Of a DNA stretch of 64,000 nt, positions 32,701 to 42,128 are shown in pieces. The DNA lies in assembly GCA_947184155.2 (NCBI GenBank), contig CAMXCT020002324.1:523576-587575 (forward strand), given 5' to 3'. Position 1 is the first letter of the stretch. Each line of letters begins with the position of its first letter. The notes beneath the pieces were generated by a model. The model was not told the origin of the DNA and did not search any database. It saw only the letters and a list, made by a program, of their open reading frames with translations. A program made the translations under genes and the position numbers. The stretch is from Cladocopium goreaui (Eukaryota > Sar > Dinophyceae > Suessiales > Symbiodiniaceae).

Positions 32701-34553
32701 GTGGATTGACCATTGACTGGCACAAAACGTGGTTGTTTGCCACAAATACTAAACTGGCAAATGATGTCCTGCAGTCCATGCGTGACAGCATACCCATACA
32801 GGAACTGCAAAGACAACACAATGCAAGAGACTTGGGTTTTCAAATGCATTACTCTGGTACACGCCACTTGGGCATCAGGAAGAAACGTTATGAAGATGGT
32901 TTGTGCCGTATTCAAAAACTTTCGCTCTTACATGTTGACCTAAGTACTAAAGAACATGTTTTGCAATCGGGAATTTATCCAGCCATTTTTTATGGGGCCG
33001 AACTTTTTCCCGTTTCAGATGACATGCTTAACAAACTTAGATCGGGTGCGGCAGAGGCACTGATAGGCAAATCCCAGAGCATGTCACCAGCAATACCGTT
33101 GCTACTTACTGCCAACACCATCCTGGACCCAGGGTACTATGTCGTCCTCCAAGCCATTCGGACGGCAATGCAATGGCTTGCAGTGCAAAATGAAACTGTA
33201 CAGAAAGATTTCTTCCGGACAGCTGCACAGTTCCAAGGACTCAGTAAACAGACCAAGGGGCCGGCGTCCACACTCCGGCACTACCTGAACAAATTTGCAT
33301 GGCAGATTGATGCTGAAGGTTTTGTGCATGTTGATGATTTTATTAAACTGCACTTTTTGCATGACAGCTTTCAGAGTTTTCGGCACTTTCTCATACAGGC
33401 GTGGCAAAAACAGCTCATCTTGACACACACAGCGCGTCATTCTCTTTTTCATTTACCTGACATATCCAGGCAAGATACCGTGACAGTTTTGAAAAAGTTT
33501 TCAGATAATGAAAGACGCCAACTGCTACGTGAACTTGCCGGTGCATACCAATTGGAATCTCAGAAGCTGCATTGGACGGATAACTCTTCCGGAGCTTGTC
33601 CATTCTGTGGTGAAACCGACAGTAGGACCCATCGCCTGATGGATTGCCCTACATTTGCAGATACTAGAGTACCATTTCAACTAGTCCTTAAACAAATGCA
33701 GGATGAAGGCATGTGCTTTGATGAACATGCAGTCGTGCATTACTTGCCTGATACCCATTTCCATCATATCATGCACTTTCAACAACCTGAAGTTCTTGTG
33801 TCTCATAACATTCATACGTTTGCCATTCAGCGATCAAATGCCAATCAACCATTCAACATATACATTGATGGGAGTTGCAGCCATCCATCTTCACCTACGA
33901 CTAGATATAGTGCGTTTGCAGGAGTCATAGATGTCGCAACCACAGATGACCAGAGACGACATTTGGCCTCCAATTTTTTGCTGCAAGGGATTTTTCCAGA
34001 CACGCTGCAGGTTTGTTTTTCCGGCAGAGTCAAAGGTGAACAATCCATCAACAGAGCAGAACTTTGTGCCATGACCACTGCAGCTGCCATTGAATATGGT
34101 ACCATTCACTCTGATAGTTTGTATGCGGTCAATAAGGTGACACAGGTGCGTTATAAACCGCCACACCCTTCCATGTCTAACAGAGATGTTCTCCATGACT
34201 TGCATGCATTAGGCCTTGACCCCAGTCGTGTAAAAAAGATCAAGGCGCACAGGGATTTACATGCCTTGACAGACATGTTGGAGCTATACCATGCGCTTGG
34301 AAATTCCATGGTGGACACAGCTGCCAAACATACATGCATGGACTTGAATAAACCTTGGCAGCAGGAATTGGAGAAACAACATGAGCAGATGGAGTTGACC
34401 AAAACCGTGCTGCATTCAGTCATGTGCCTTCATGTACAACTTTTTCAAGCGCGTAGTGAAATGGTACAACAGATGTCCAGGCAGGAATCCATGATCATTC
34501 CAGATGAAGGAAAAGAGAATGTGCATTTTGTTGTGCAATCCCTGTGCTTCTGA
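29769..34553 (+). CDS. LINE ORF2: AP-like endonuclease, reverse transcriptase, zinc knuckle, RNase H
   Basis: The frame is open for 1,594 codons and begins about 60 nt after ORF1; the true start is unclear (first codons TTG; in-frame ATGs follow near 29900). In order: RIGEATNPGP leader (about residue 85); endonuclease with LSETAAT, ICGDFNMELHD and THSPVLFSL (about 100-350); reverse transcriptase with RPICILSQIYRLY, ITLDLIKCFNNIRH (motif A Asp), GLPEGDSHSV and AYADNWSW (about 760-960); a CX2CX7HX4C knuckle CPFCGETDSRTHRLMDC (about 1278); RNase H with YIDGSC, INRAEL, HSDSLYAV and GNSMVDTAAK (about 1363-1520). All four RNase H acidic residues are present. The YXDD box is YADN (32616-32627). The frame stops at TGA 34551-34553 but continues in the same frame to 35186. 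Confidence 0.88.
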   Translation: MGQTQLIADNTCQFVPSAQSAVCALTLGFFTSKPTGVGHVGICHMTMFCAMNAASDVYTAKTNTDCDLLSSHAMHQTSPLLGCAQRIGEATNPGPQHRKERPCLLNVVLANPTSVSQKKQTFDKLLRSENVQILCLSETAATKEVQQTCQKELATMHYKCFWSNPVPPQRICLNGNASVRGKAGGTATFANIPMRKCKNPLPAEWQSTTRFVHTIASWGQTHLQVFTLYSIPQSHPNAKDFLNSLLTMTLTQAMTLPLRFIICGDFNMELHDIPVWSKFQQLGCTDLIALHEHKYAVPMPNTCQGVTRPDNAIISHQLIPHVGHIRVLSQEWFATHSPVLFSLQLPQPTMFRTHLKLPLSWVSLGVDRDDIEKAYAVESPSMELPTTFEAWGQNLEQVIDRSVQDIHAVTGHGPTHLTRAYRGRCQPRKPVRSPIHSAVKTPRHGDFDPMYEVTTMPTKRKVTQLRRIQNLYRRLQKSENSEQTTQRYVDEMKLEWIAILKSCCFGQPFHHWMAGVPEIGMPPWPLPTSRWLHVAMQVVQHHVTSAIAADKKSYDKKSQFVQMCDKKFRGSSQTFMAVKSAPPLPITEVYMPHKETCNLTWNPTDNQVTCHTHNPDLFNTMAPVKIQDSTGWIVGLQEDAIVLQMHTLPGTQPESAEVSQANYIVDPKQVADQLTHFWAPLWQQNHHIGPEDTWEEFQTLMNRMPLPPRPYHIDDSLTAWKKAIRKLKAKSARGFDAISAQEIKLLPDPLIQQLIDVCNNYPEGFPAWMMRSRVCPLNKVDEVPLPSQSRPICILSQIYRLYSAVWCSQVLSHWATWLPSDITGMIPSRSGYNAAYSLQTYLELAHFNHHQLAGITLDLIKCFNNIRHECGRRLLLAIGLPATYVNCWHKSIQTMTRFWEVSGQSFGPVPATCGLPEGDSHSVLAMICIAFLWSSNIQASTSPSFKASAYADNWSWHSTEFADHEPAAKITNEVTQICGLTIDWHKTWLFATNTKLANDVLQSMRDSIPIQELQRQHNARDLGFQMHYSGTRHLGIRKKRYEDGLCRIQKLSLLHVDLSTKEHVLQSGIYPAIFYGAELFPVSDDMLNKLRSGAAEALIGKSQSMSPAIPLLLTANTILDPGYYVVLQAIRTAMQWLAVQNETVQKDFFRTAAQFQGLSKQTKGPASTLRHYLNKFAWQIDAEGFVHVDDFIKLHFLHDSFQSFRHFLIQAWQKQLILTHTARHSLFHLPDISRQDTVTVLKKFSDNERRQLLRELAGAYQLESQKLHWTDNSSGACPFCGETDSRTHRLMDCPTFADTRVPFQLVLKQMQDEGMCFDEHAVVHYLPDTHFHHIMHFQQPEVLVSHNIHTFAIQRSNANQPFNIYIDGSCSHPSSPTTRYSAFAGVIDVATTDDQRRHLASNFLLQGIFPDTLQVCFSGRVKGEQSINRAELCAMTTAAAIEYGTIHSDSLYAVNKVTQVRYKPPHPSMSNRDVLHDLHALGLDPSRVKKIKAHRDLHALTDMLELYHALGNSMVDTAAKHTCMDLNKPWQQELEKQHEQMELTKTVLHSVMCLHVQLFQARSEMVQQMSRQESMIIPDEGKENVHFVVQSLCF

Positions 34554-35186
34554 CGCCCTGCAGAAACACAGCAACTGGTTTGGCCGACAGAGCATGAATG
34601 GTTTAAACATTTTTCATGGGGGGAAGAACTGGCAGACCTTATGCTACACTGGATGACTACACTTGAGTGGCCTACAGAACCACAAGGCCCTTTCGAAAAA
34701 GAAATCGGAGTGTCATGGCTGGAACTTGCAGTATCATTTAGCATGTTTGCACATCGGGCACTTCCAGTGATCCGAACCAATGGAGACGGTAAGAACAGAC
34801 TCTTGCATGTTTGCGATTCACAGGATGTTGAAGCACACCATGTAACCATGCTTGACCAGGCCACCACGATGGCAAAGATGTGGAACCAATGCATGTTGTG
34901 GCTCCCAAGCACAGCATGCCCTACACATAAGCGAGGTTTACATACCAGCCTGTATACACTAGGTTTCTTGCAACAGACGAGTGGAGTCTCACCGCGACCA
35001 GCATTTTATAAACAGGATGAAACTATTCACTTTCTTCTTGACACTATTAAGGGGATGAGCAACTACAACGTTTCTTTTCATGCTCACTGGCCCCAGCCGA
35101 GAGAGCAACCGATGGTGGACGAAGATTGGACACAAAAGTGCGACAAACTGAAGTATGGACGCAGGGCAATGAAGTTGAGAAGATGA
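34554..35186 (+). CDS. LINE ORF2 C-terminal extension after an in-frame TGA
   Basis: Same frame as ORF2, 210 codons, from RPAETQQLVWPTEHEWFKHF to KLKYGRRAMKLRR and TGA 35186. The sequence keeps protein-like composition (Trp- and Met-rich), so the TGA at 34551 looks like a recent nonsense change rather than the natural end. No domain is recognised. Confidence 0.6.
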   Translation, partial: RPAETQQLVWPTEHEWFKHFSWGEELADLMLHWMTTLEWPTEPQGPFEKEIGVSWLELAVSFSMFAHRALPVIRTNGDGKNRLLHVCDSQDVEAHHVTMLDQATTMAKMWNQCMLWLPSTACPTHKRGLHTSLYTLGFLQQTSGVSPRPAFYKQDETIHFLLDTIKGMSNYNVSFHAHWPQPREQPMVDEDWTQKCDKLKYGRRAMKLRR

Positions 35187-35268
35187 GGGTTCACACTACT
35201 TGCAAAGCAAGATTTTTTTGACACTTTAGGGTTTCCCTATCTAAAGGATAGAGCAGCGTGCGGACTCC

Positions 35269-35300
35269 AGCCTGTCCTTTGCTTCTGCCGGGGACAGGCT
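35269..35300 (+). other. 3'-terminal stem-loop of the LINE
   Basis: AGCCTGTCC (35269-35277) pairs perfectly with GGACAGGCT (35292-35300) around a 14-nt loop, 17 nt before the element's 3' end. LINE reverse transcriptases often recognise such 3' structures; function here is inferred. Confidence 0.6.
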
Positions 35301-35317
35301 TCTTTGGGAAGAGAGTG

Positions 35318-35332
35318 GGCCTTCATTCAGGT
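35318..35332. repeat. Right target-site duplication of the LINE
   Basis: GGCCTTCATTCAGGT, identical to 28732-28746. Confidence 0.85.
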
Positions 35333-36506
35333 TAGTGAAATATGATAATTTACTAATTTACCCAGATGTTTGTTGTTTCAACCTCCACAAATTCCATGTT
35401 GAAATTCATTGAAATCCGCATGTTTGGCGTTTTCAACGTCTCCAGATTCCCGTTTCTTCTCATGATACGGCCATTGAGTCGCATATCATATCAAAAAAAA
35501 CTGCTTCAACCAAGGCTGTGTTTTTTCAGGTGAATCCCAGATGTACTGTTTTAAGTTAATCAATCCGTTTTTTGATGGAACTGCATAGTCTCCAGCAGGT
35601 TTTTTTAAATCTGGATTGCAAGACATGTTAAAACAGATATTTATGTGTATATATATATATATGTTTATGACATTTTACTACAATAAGATCCATATAATAA
35701 GATCCATATTTATTTATATTATATTACAAACAACAGGGCCTCTCGGCCATGTCTGAGGATGTTGCTGTGCTTTCTTTGGGGCAACGCCTTCGTCACAGGT
35801 CGGCTGGCTTGGACCTATGGTATGCACGTGAAAAAACGGAGTTTAGACGAGGAGAAACCTTTAAGTCAATGGATTGGTGTAAGGGAAAATCTACAGGAAA
35901 GCCCCAGATTTAATGGGAAAATCTATGGTTTCCTGTAGATTTTCCCTTAAACCAATCCATTGATTAAGGAATTGTCAGGGCTTCAAACCTCTTGTAGAAT
36001 GTTATTTCTTTAATTATCAACGGGTAGTATAGAACATTATAGAACCATATGGTATACATATGGTATAAATAGTAGTATCAGCCGGTAGTATACCATATTT
36101 ATACTATACCATACTTACTCCAACCGGTAGGGTTTAAAATCTACCAGAGTAAGTTTTGCAGTTATACATCATTACATCATTATGGAATATCATAGAGTTA
36201 TAGAATACCGGCTTGAAAACTGTTATAGAATTATACAGTATACATCATTTCGCCACATAATTTGGTGACATTTGATTGTTTGAACATGTTTGAATTTGAG
36301 TTTGATGGGCAAAGCAAAGTCTACTGGAAATCATGAACCAAAAATGGAACCGGCTGATTTTGCGAATTTGGGCGCCCTGAGGGTCAATCAATGGCTGAAA
36401 CCCTCTGAAAGCTGGTGGTCTCCACACATTTTTTATAGCCAGAGTCCAGAGCTCCGCCCGGAAATCTTGACCTCCCTGAGTTCCGCAAAAGGAAAGACAG
36501 TTCATA
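35333..36506. other. No gene recognised; AT-rich and foldback DNA
   Basis: Holds the foldback at 35866, an AT tract at 35640-35720 and a run of ATAGTATACCATAT-like short repeats (36020-36130). An island at 36290-36532 is open on both strands (plus: ANLGALRVNQWLKPSESWWS) and could be an exon. Confidence 0.35.
35866..35963. repeat. Foldback with 35-bp arms, 34/35 paired
   Basis: 35866-35900 pairs with 35929-35963 apart from one mismatch; 28-nt spacer. Arms read TCAATGGATTGGTGTAAGGG and onward. Confidence 0.92.
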
Positions 36507-36641
36507 CAAGGTGGTACCCCCCAGTGATGTGAACGTTGGTTTATAAACCATAGGAATAGTATATATATATAACTACCATAAACCATAGTTATTGATTGGA
36601 GTTATTTGCACCAACTTAGCTAACTATGGGGCACCACCTTG
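36507..36641. mobile_element. Family C inverted-repeat element
   Basis: Left end CAAGGTGGTACCCCCCAG, right end GGGGCACCACCTTG; inner TTGGTTTATAAACCATAG and GCACCAACTTAGCTAACTAT. Related copies at 37244 and, diverged, near 1745 and 19345. Confidence 0.72.
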
Positions 36642-37243
36642 TAATTCCTTCCCACTGATATGAAGTACTGTCCAAAAGAATCCCTGGTTTGCTTCTGGAT
36701 CTATTTATGTTTGGAAGTCAATATGATGGGTATTTAATGGTCCCAACAACATCTGCGAAGATTTCGAATCCCAAAAGTCAAGCCGCAGTGTGTCGAATCA
36801 TCTCTAATTGCTCTTCCTTTGATCCTGATGACTGGCTGAAATCCATTTTTCTGTCGGTCATATCGCTGTGATGCTTGGCTTATAGCCTCATGTTCTCTGA
36901 TTGAAGTTCAAGACTTTCGATGGGAATTTGGGATACTGCTATGTTTGTTGTTTACAATCCATTGTTGGTCTCCAAATTCTAAACGTAGAACCATGAGCCA
37001 ACCATCATGTGTGGATTACATCTCGGTTTTCGGTTCTTAAGTCCTTCTTGGTGCTAGCAGGGTTATGTCCATGACATCTTCATGTCCAACGTAGAAAGTA
37101 AAAACACACACACAGCCAAGCATACTTTCAGTATTGATATCCCCATGTTTGGTTGTTTCTTCACCCCCAGTGTTCATGGTCCTTTTTTTGGCCAGGTATA
37201 TATGTATATCATTTTATATCCACATGTTCATCCATGTTCAACA

Positions 37244-37374
37244 CAAGGTGGTGCCCCAAAACAATAGCTAAGTTGATGGCTTTATAACTAGCTAGGTGAA
37301 TTCAGCTTCTGCTAGGTATATCTATTCTTCATGGGATTGGTAACCAACTTACAACTAGGGGGCCGAGCACCTTG
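37244..37374. mobile_element. Family C inverted-repeat element
   Basis: Left end CAAGGTGGTGCCCC, right end GGCCGAGCACCTTG; the arms include AGCTAAGTTGATGG and CCAACTTACAACTAG. Confidence 0.7.
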
Positions 37375-37437
37375 GATGGTTCGGGGGCGCCTGTTTTCCT
37401 ATGGCCCCAAGATTTTCGGTGCTCCATGTAATATATC

Positions 37438-37535
37438 CCATATGCGAACCATGGTGCTGGTATATAAAAACCTACAAACTGGATGATTTTTGGACAAAAT
37501 CTTGGTACATATTCCAGCACCATGGAGCATATGGG
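37438..37535. repeat. Family E inverted repeat
   Basis: CCCATATGCGAACCATGGTG at the left and CACCATGGAGCATATGGG at the right; shares CCATGGTGCTGGTATAT with 19231. Confidence 0.75.
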
Positions 37536-37726
37536 TATGGATATGTATGTATATATATATATACATATTTACATAAATGGGAATAGCCTACAAACCAGCT
37601 TTATGAAAACCTTTTAAAAGAGGCTATCCAAGATTCGCCATGGCAAATCATCAAACTCACTGGACCATCAAACTACTACACTGAAACGTGTACGTTAACT
37701 AAGTATCAAACTAAAAAGGACAATTA

Positions 37727-37853
37727 CCATCTGGTTATGACTAACATAGCCATGGTATAGATGGCCCATTTATAGATGATGTTCCCAGCTATAAACCTCC
37801 TATAAACCTCCATTTATAAGGGATTTCCATGGCTATGTTAAATAACCAGATGG
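37727..37853. mobile_element. Family A inverted-repeat element
   Basis: CCATCTGGTTATGACTAACA at the left, TATGTTAAATAACCAGATGG at the right, TA on both sides. Confidence 0.82.
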
Positions 37854-38203
37854 TAAATAACGTGATATGATATATAATGAGTAGTTTAACGACTACAGAT
37901 ATCTACAGATGGTGATGTTCCAGTTCGCAACCATAGGGTAATTAGATTACCTATTGGGTCCTATTACTAGTTTGTTGCCATCTGACTATTAGCAACCAAA
38001 TTTAACGTAAAACTTACCCTACGGAAGGGAATAATAGGTCATTTATTGCTAATTTATAGTAATCTTACCAAATTACCAGAAACATGAAACATAGACTTTC
38101 CTTGTCCTCTGGTAATGTTCATAGCTACTTGAACTTATGGCTAACTCATGGCTTTTATCCAACCTTTGGGGTTTACAAATTCCAAGAGCTCCAGCTCTGT
38201 CAG

Positions 38204-38254
38204 GTTTATCCACCTTTGCAGTGGCTTATGCCGCCTGCCACTGGTATGGCCGAG
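38204..38254 (+). CDS. Short exon-like island
   Basis: 51 nt, 17 codons: VYPPLQWLMPPATGMAE, between GTCAG|GTT and GAG|GTGCGG, both phase 0. A second frame (LSTFAVAYAACHWYGR) is also open and hydrophobic. Confidence 0.3.
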
Positions 38255-38770
38255 GTGCGGAGCGGTGCGGAGATGTTATCTAACCATGGGGGATTGTTAT
38301 ATATACATGGTTATGACAAGATGAAAAACTTGATTAAACCTTAAACAACAAAACCTGAAGTGGATGTTTAGGATAGAACTTGGTGATGCTAACAACATCT
38401 AGCAACTAACAAGCGTTTTCAGCAACAACGATTGACCAATAAATATGGTCAACACCCAAGTTTTTTCACGGGGACTCGCTTTGCCTTGGCATGCAGAAAT
38501 GGTAATGAACATGAGCCGGCAAGCTGTTGTTGGTTATGATAATTTGACCGCGAAACATGTTCTTAGTCTAAGTTCTTAGTCTTTTGTTGTTCCTTCGCTA
38601 TCTTGCTGTAGGTTTGTAGGCCATATCAGGAAATTGCTGATGGTGATATCATATCTAGAATCCAGAATTCAGATATTCAATTTGAACTTTAACTGAATCC
38701 AAAGTCATTGGCAAAAGTTGTTCCATATTCCACCTGTCTCTAGCAATCCACATATGTCTTGATGAGCAGA

Positions 38771-38879
38771 CCCCCCATTGTGGCCAAGCTTCGTCGCCGT
38801 TCCCCTTGGCTGGTCCCATTGTGGCTCCCATTGGCAGAGGTTCGAAAGATGCCGGCCACGGTGGACTGGTGGCGATCCA
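38771..38879 (+). CDS. Exon-like island
   Basis: Reads RPPIVAKLRRRSPWLVPLWL then PLAEVRKMPATVDWWRSK, GC-rich and basic/hydrophobic, ending near AA|GTAGGCC or at TAG. Another frame (AGPIVAPIGRGSKDAGHGGL) is open as well. Unknown function. Confidence 0.3.
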
Positions 38880-39323
38880 AGTAGGCCTCAGATATCATGC
38901 AGGCGCCGCTTCGATGGATCTCGATGGAGAAATGCTTGAGGTTTCGAGCAGAAATTCTTCGACCCTAACCAGCAAACATGTCGGATTTCAGTGGGTGAAC
39001 CTTTTACACCTGAAGAAACATCTAGGAGATCTAGAGATATGTCAGCTTAAAAAATTATTCAATGAGGAAATTCATCCAACTGAACAGATATTCACCAACA
39101 AACAGCGACAATTATATATTTAGTCCGCCAAAGGAGAGGCGGCCATCGGCCATGTTTGGGGACTCTGCAGCTTTGTGGCTTTGTGAAACCTTATAGTTTG
39201 GTTGTTTTTCTCACCTGAACCAACTCTGAAATGCTCAGGTTTGACATGTTTTGACGATGATATGAACTGGCATGAACTTGTGACCCCACCAGTTACACAA
39301 CCCCTCATTTTGATGAGATTTTC

Positions 39324-39494
39324 ATGGCAGAAGTAGACGGTGCATCACGGTGCCGCGTGCCTTTTTTGCCGAAGGTTGCATTGCCCCACGGACTTGACCG
39401 ATATGATTCTTTCATGACATCCCAATGTTGTGCAATGCTTTTCTCGGACATACCTTTTGCAAAGTTATGCCATGATAAGCGTAACATGGCGTAA
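39324..39494 (+). CDS. Small ORF or exon, 56 aa
   Basis: ATG to TAA: MAEVDGASRCRVPFLPKVAL then PHGLDRYDSFMTSQCCAMLF then SDIPFAKLCHDKRNMA. Reads as ordinary protein with four Cys. An AG at 39329-39330 would also allow an exon start. The opposite strand is open over the same DNA. Confidence 0.3.
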   Translation: MAEVDGASRCRVPFLPKVALPHGLDRYDSFMTSQCCAMLFSDIPFAKLCHDKRNMA

Positions 39495-39724
39495 CAACAT
39501 TTATCATTGCCGACTTCAGCCCTAAACCTGGATGCGACCCACCATTCCTGTTGGTAGCTCTTGATTCACATCTCCATGGTATTTTCACCATGTTTATGGA
39601 TCAGAAATCACCATGTTTCATGGTGACAATTTGTCCCATTCCCATGCTGGCTTAAACCTCCAATAGTTTATTTATCTTATTGTTTTCCTTTTAACCATGT
39701 GTTCGTTTGGTGTGGACGCAAAAG

Positions 39725-39832
39725 AAGATCTCCTTAGCGGTCCGTGCCGCAGGGAGTTTGGCTTTGGGTTCTCTGCTTCTTGCCGCTTGGGAACTGCACA
39801 GTTCTATAATCAATGGTGTTCCAGAATTTCCA
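39725..39832 (+). CDS. Exon of a probable membrane protein
   Basis: 108 nt, 36 codons: KISLAVRAAGSLALGSLLLA then AWELHSSIINGVPEFP, with AG at the start and CCA|GTTGGG at the end, phase 0. Hydrophobic centre compatible with a membrane helix. A competing frame (VDAKEDLLSGPCREFGFGFS) is also open. Confidence 0.35.
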
Positions 39833-40080
39833 GTTGGGTTTGTTTGAAAATAGGCTAATTATATCCCCAGCCATTGAAATAGCCACTAACCAATGGATTT
39901 GGGGCGACCAAGCACCGGGCTGCCATTCACCAGCTTTCAACATCTTGCTGGCCATGCCGCAGTTTCTTGGGGGCTTTCGTCTATAGTATAGAGGTATCAC
40001 CTCGAGGAAAACACATCAAAATATAATTGCTCCCTACTACTTTGATACTGATCTACTACTTTTCTCAACTCCACTTTTTT

Positions 40081-40188
40081 CTGGTTGGTGGTTTCAAACA
40101 TGTTTTAATATCCATTTCAGATATGGGAGGTCATCCTTCCCATTGACGAACTTATATTTTTCAGGATGGTTATTGCACCACCAACCAG
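40081..40188. mobile_element. Family B inverted-repeat element
   Basis: Starts CTGGTTGGTGGTTTCAAACA, ends GCACCACCAACCAG; subtype of 4718 and 10713. Confidence 0.85.
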
Positions 40189-40337
40189 GGATAATTTCAG
40201 AGTTTATTGATTACATACCTACAACTACTATCAAAATAGGGGTGAAGTACTGTACCAGAATTACCAGCATATGTTTCTTAGCCCTATGTATAAACACTCT
40301 GCTTTTTTGAGGGGGTGGTGTTATCAAAAAAACCATC

Positions 40338-40425
40338 ATTAACCATATAGTAGCCATATATTAACCATATAGTAACCATATATTAACCATTATTAACAGT
40401 ATATTAACCATATAAGCATATGTTA
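40338..40425. repeat. Short tandem repeat (ACCATATATTA)
   Basis: Repeated TTAACCATATAGTAACCATA units for about 85 bp, followed by ACCACCAACCAG, a family B end. Confidence 0.75.
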
Positions 40426-40470
40426 ACCACCAACCAGCTTTTCTTTTTGGGTGGACCATCGTGGAGCAAG

Positions 40471-40515
40471 GCCCTGGTTCGCACGCTGAATGTGATGCTG
40501 TGGTGGGCCGAGAAG
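40471..40515 (+). CDS. Small exon-like island
   Basis: 45 nt, 15 codons: ALVRTLNVMLWWAEK, between GCAAG|GCC and AAG|GTTGGA, both phase 0. The frame is open further upstream, so the exon could be longer. Confidence 0.35.
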
Positions 40516-40550
40516 GTTGGACCGTTGGACCGTTGGACCGTTGGACCCGG
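40516..40550. repeat. 9-bp tandem repeat (GTTGGACC)
   Basis: GTTGGACCG repeated about four times directly after the donor site of the small exon. Confidence 0.85.
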
Positions 40551-40721
40551 GATGAGTCGCGACTCTCGGGTCATTTTGGGTAGCCATGGAAAATCCATGG
40601 TAGCCATGGGACATCCAAAGATCTTGGGGGAAGCCCATTTTCCAAACTACACATCTATAGAAAATGACATAGATTATCTCTAGAACACATACATATATAA
40701 ATATATTCACACTCAATATGT

Positions 40722-40838
40722 CTGGTTGGTGGTGACTGGAACATGGCTTGGAAATGACTTTCCATTCAGTTGGGAATGGAAAATCATCCCAACTGACGAA
40801 CTCATATTTGTCAGAGGGGTAGGTATACCACCAACCAG
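40722..40838. mobile_element. Family B inverted-repeat element
   Basis: Starts CTGGTTGGTGGTGACTGGAA, ends ACCACCAACCAG; very close to the copy at 17001 in its right half. Confidence 0.85.
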
Positions 40839-40919
40839 ATATTCCTGGCTTCTGTTGGGTGGTTTCCAGTCCATTGGGGTACCCCAAGTCATGTCATTGG
40901 ACTCATTAGACCATGACTT
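40839..40919. repeat. Element-flanking duplication (copy 2)
   Basis: Matches 17102-17182 with about two differences, starting ATATTCCTGGCTTCT. Confidence 0.85.
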
Positions 40920-41151
40920 CGTATTGAAACCTATGGAAGTTTTGGGGATACCCCGTTTTAGGAAACTGTGGGGCCTCCCAGTTATAAGTTGGTTTATGCA
41001 CTCCATTAACTATAGTAAACCAACTATATAGTGAAACCCCATTAATTATAAGTTGGTTTATAGGTAACACTATATTCAATAGATGTTAAAACTATGTTTT
41101 AAACTAATGCAATTACCAATCTTATAAGCTGTAAACATTATCCAATCATTA

Positions 41152-41248
41152 CTCTCTGGTAAATTAACATAGACGCTGAGAATCGCCAATTTTTAATGGA
41201 AACAAATCTTCCAACCCCTATCATGGTCTATGTTAATTTACTGGAGGG
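41152..41248. mobile_element. Family A inverted-repeat element
   Basis: CTCTCTGGTAAATTAACATAG at the left, CTATGTTAATTTACTGGAGGG at the right; TA on both sides. Confidence 0.8.
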
Positions 41249-41263
41249 TAAATATTGGAGTTA

Positions 41264-41364
41264 CCCTCTGGTTATTTAACATAGCCATGGAAAATGGCCC
41301 ATTTATAGATGATTTACCTATTCAAAATGGTGATTTTTCATGGCTATGTTAAATAACCAGATGG
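41264..41364. mobile_element. Family A inverted-repeat element next to an exon-like island
   Basis: CCCTCTGGTTATTTAACATA and TATGTTAAATAACCAGATGG; only 15 bp after the previous copy. Its right end is followed within a few bases by TAATAG|CCC, the acceptor of the next island. Confidence 0.85.
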
Positions 41365-41370
41365 TAATAG

Positions 41371-41468
41371 CCCTCCATTCAAAGTCATCCCCATTCCGAG
41401 GCACAAGAGGAAGCTGCCGCCGCCGCCAGCGGCGCAGCGCAGCGTGCCGTGGGCTTGCCGGTGCAGAG
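41371..41468 (+). CDS. Exon-like island, Ala/Gln-rich
   Basis: Reads PSIQSHPHSEAQEEAAAAAS then GAAQRAVGLPVQ, from TAATAG| to CAGAG|GTGTGA (phase 2). GCC/GCG-rich. Two other frames are open for much of it, so confidence is limited. Confidence 0.32.
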
Positions 41469-42128
41469 GTGTGATCCACGGTGGATGGGATGTCGTGTGA
41501 AAACGATGGTAAAATCATGGGAAAATCTCCATGAATGGTGCTAAAGTCACTATAAATCATGGGAAAATCATTCTGAATCACTACAAAAAAAATGGAATAG
41601 CACGATAGATAAATTATGGTTGAAAATGGTAAAGAAACATGAGAACATGTCCATAAATCACGGGAACATCATTATAAATCATTGGTAAATCCCAATAAAT
41701 TGTGGGAAATGGCAATGGAACCAACAACTTTGGAAGTGTAAAAAGCAGCAATAATTGGAATAATTCGTGGGGATACAATGGGACCTCATGGGGATAAAAC
41801 TGGAAATAACGAGATATAATATCATATATGACGAGTCCAACAAAACTGGAAATAAAAGGATATTAACAAATATTATATTATATATCTGGAAATGACTAAT
41901 CCAACAACGGGATGTACCAAGCATGGGATATGAAAAACTAACAATAATGATATTCAATCGTCAATCTATCCTGACTGAGAATATGTTTTTGCTAGGCTTC
42001 AGCTACAAACTTATTGTTTTGTGTGGACACAAAGGGAATATGTAATGTAACACCAGCCAACAGTTGGGTTTCACCAAAGACATCGATTTTGACGGAATTC
42101 ATGATGGATATGGTTTTGTCTGAAAGTA

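Larger units (their letters stand above)
28747..35317 (+). mobile_element. Non-LTR retrotransposon (LINE), 5'-truncated, 6.57 kb
   Basis: Bounded by a perfect 15-bp duplication (GGCCTTCATTCAGGT). It contains the end of an ORF1, a 1.8-kilocodon ORF2 with endonuclease, reverse transcriptase, zinc knuckle and RNase H, and a short 3' UTR with a stem-loop. No poly-A tail precedes the right duplication. ORF1 is open from the left boundary without a start codon, so the 5' end is probably truncated. The insertion sits in the plus-strand exon-island region, likely in an intron. Confidence 0.85.
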
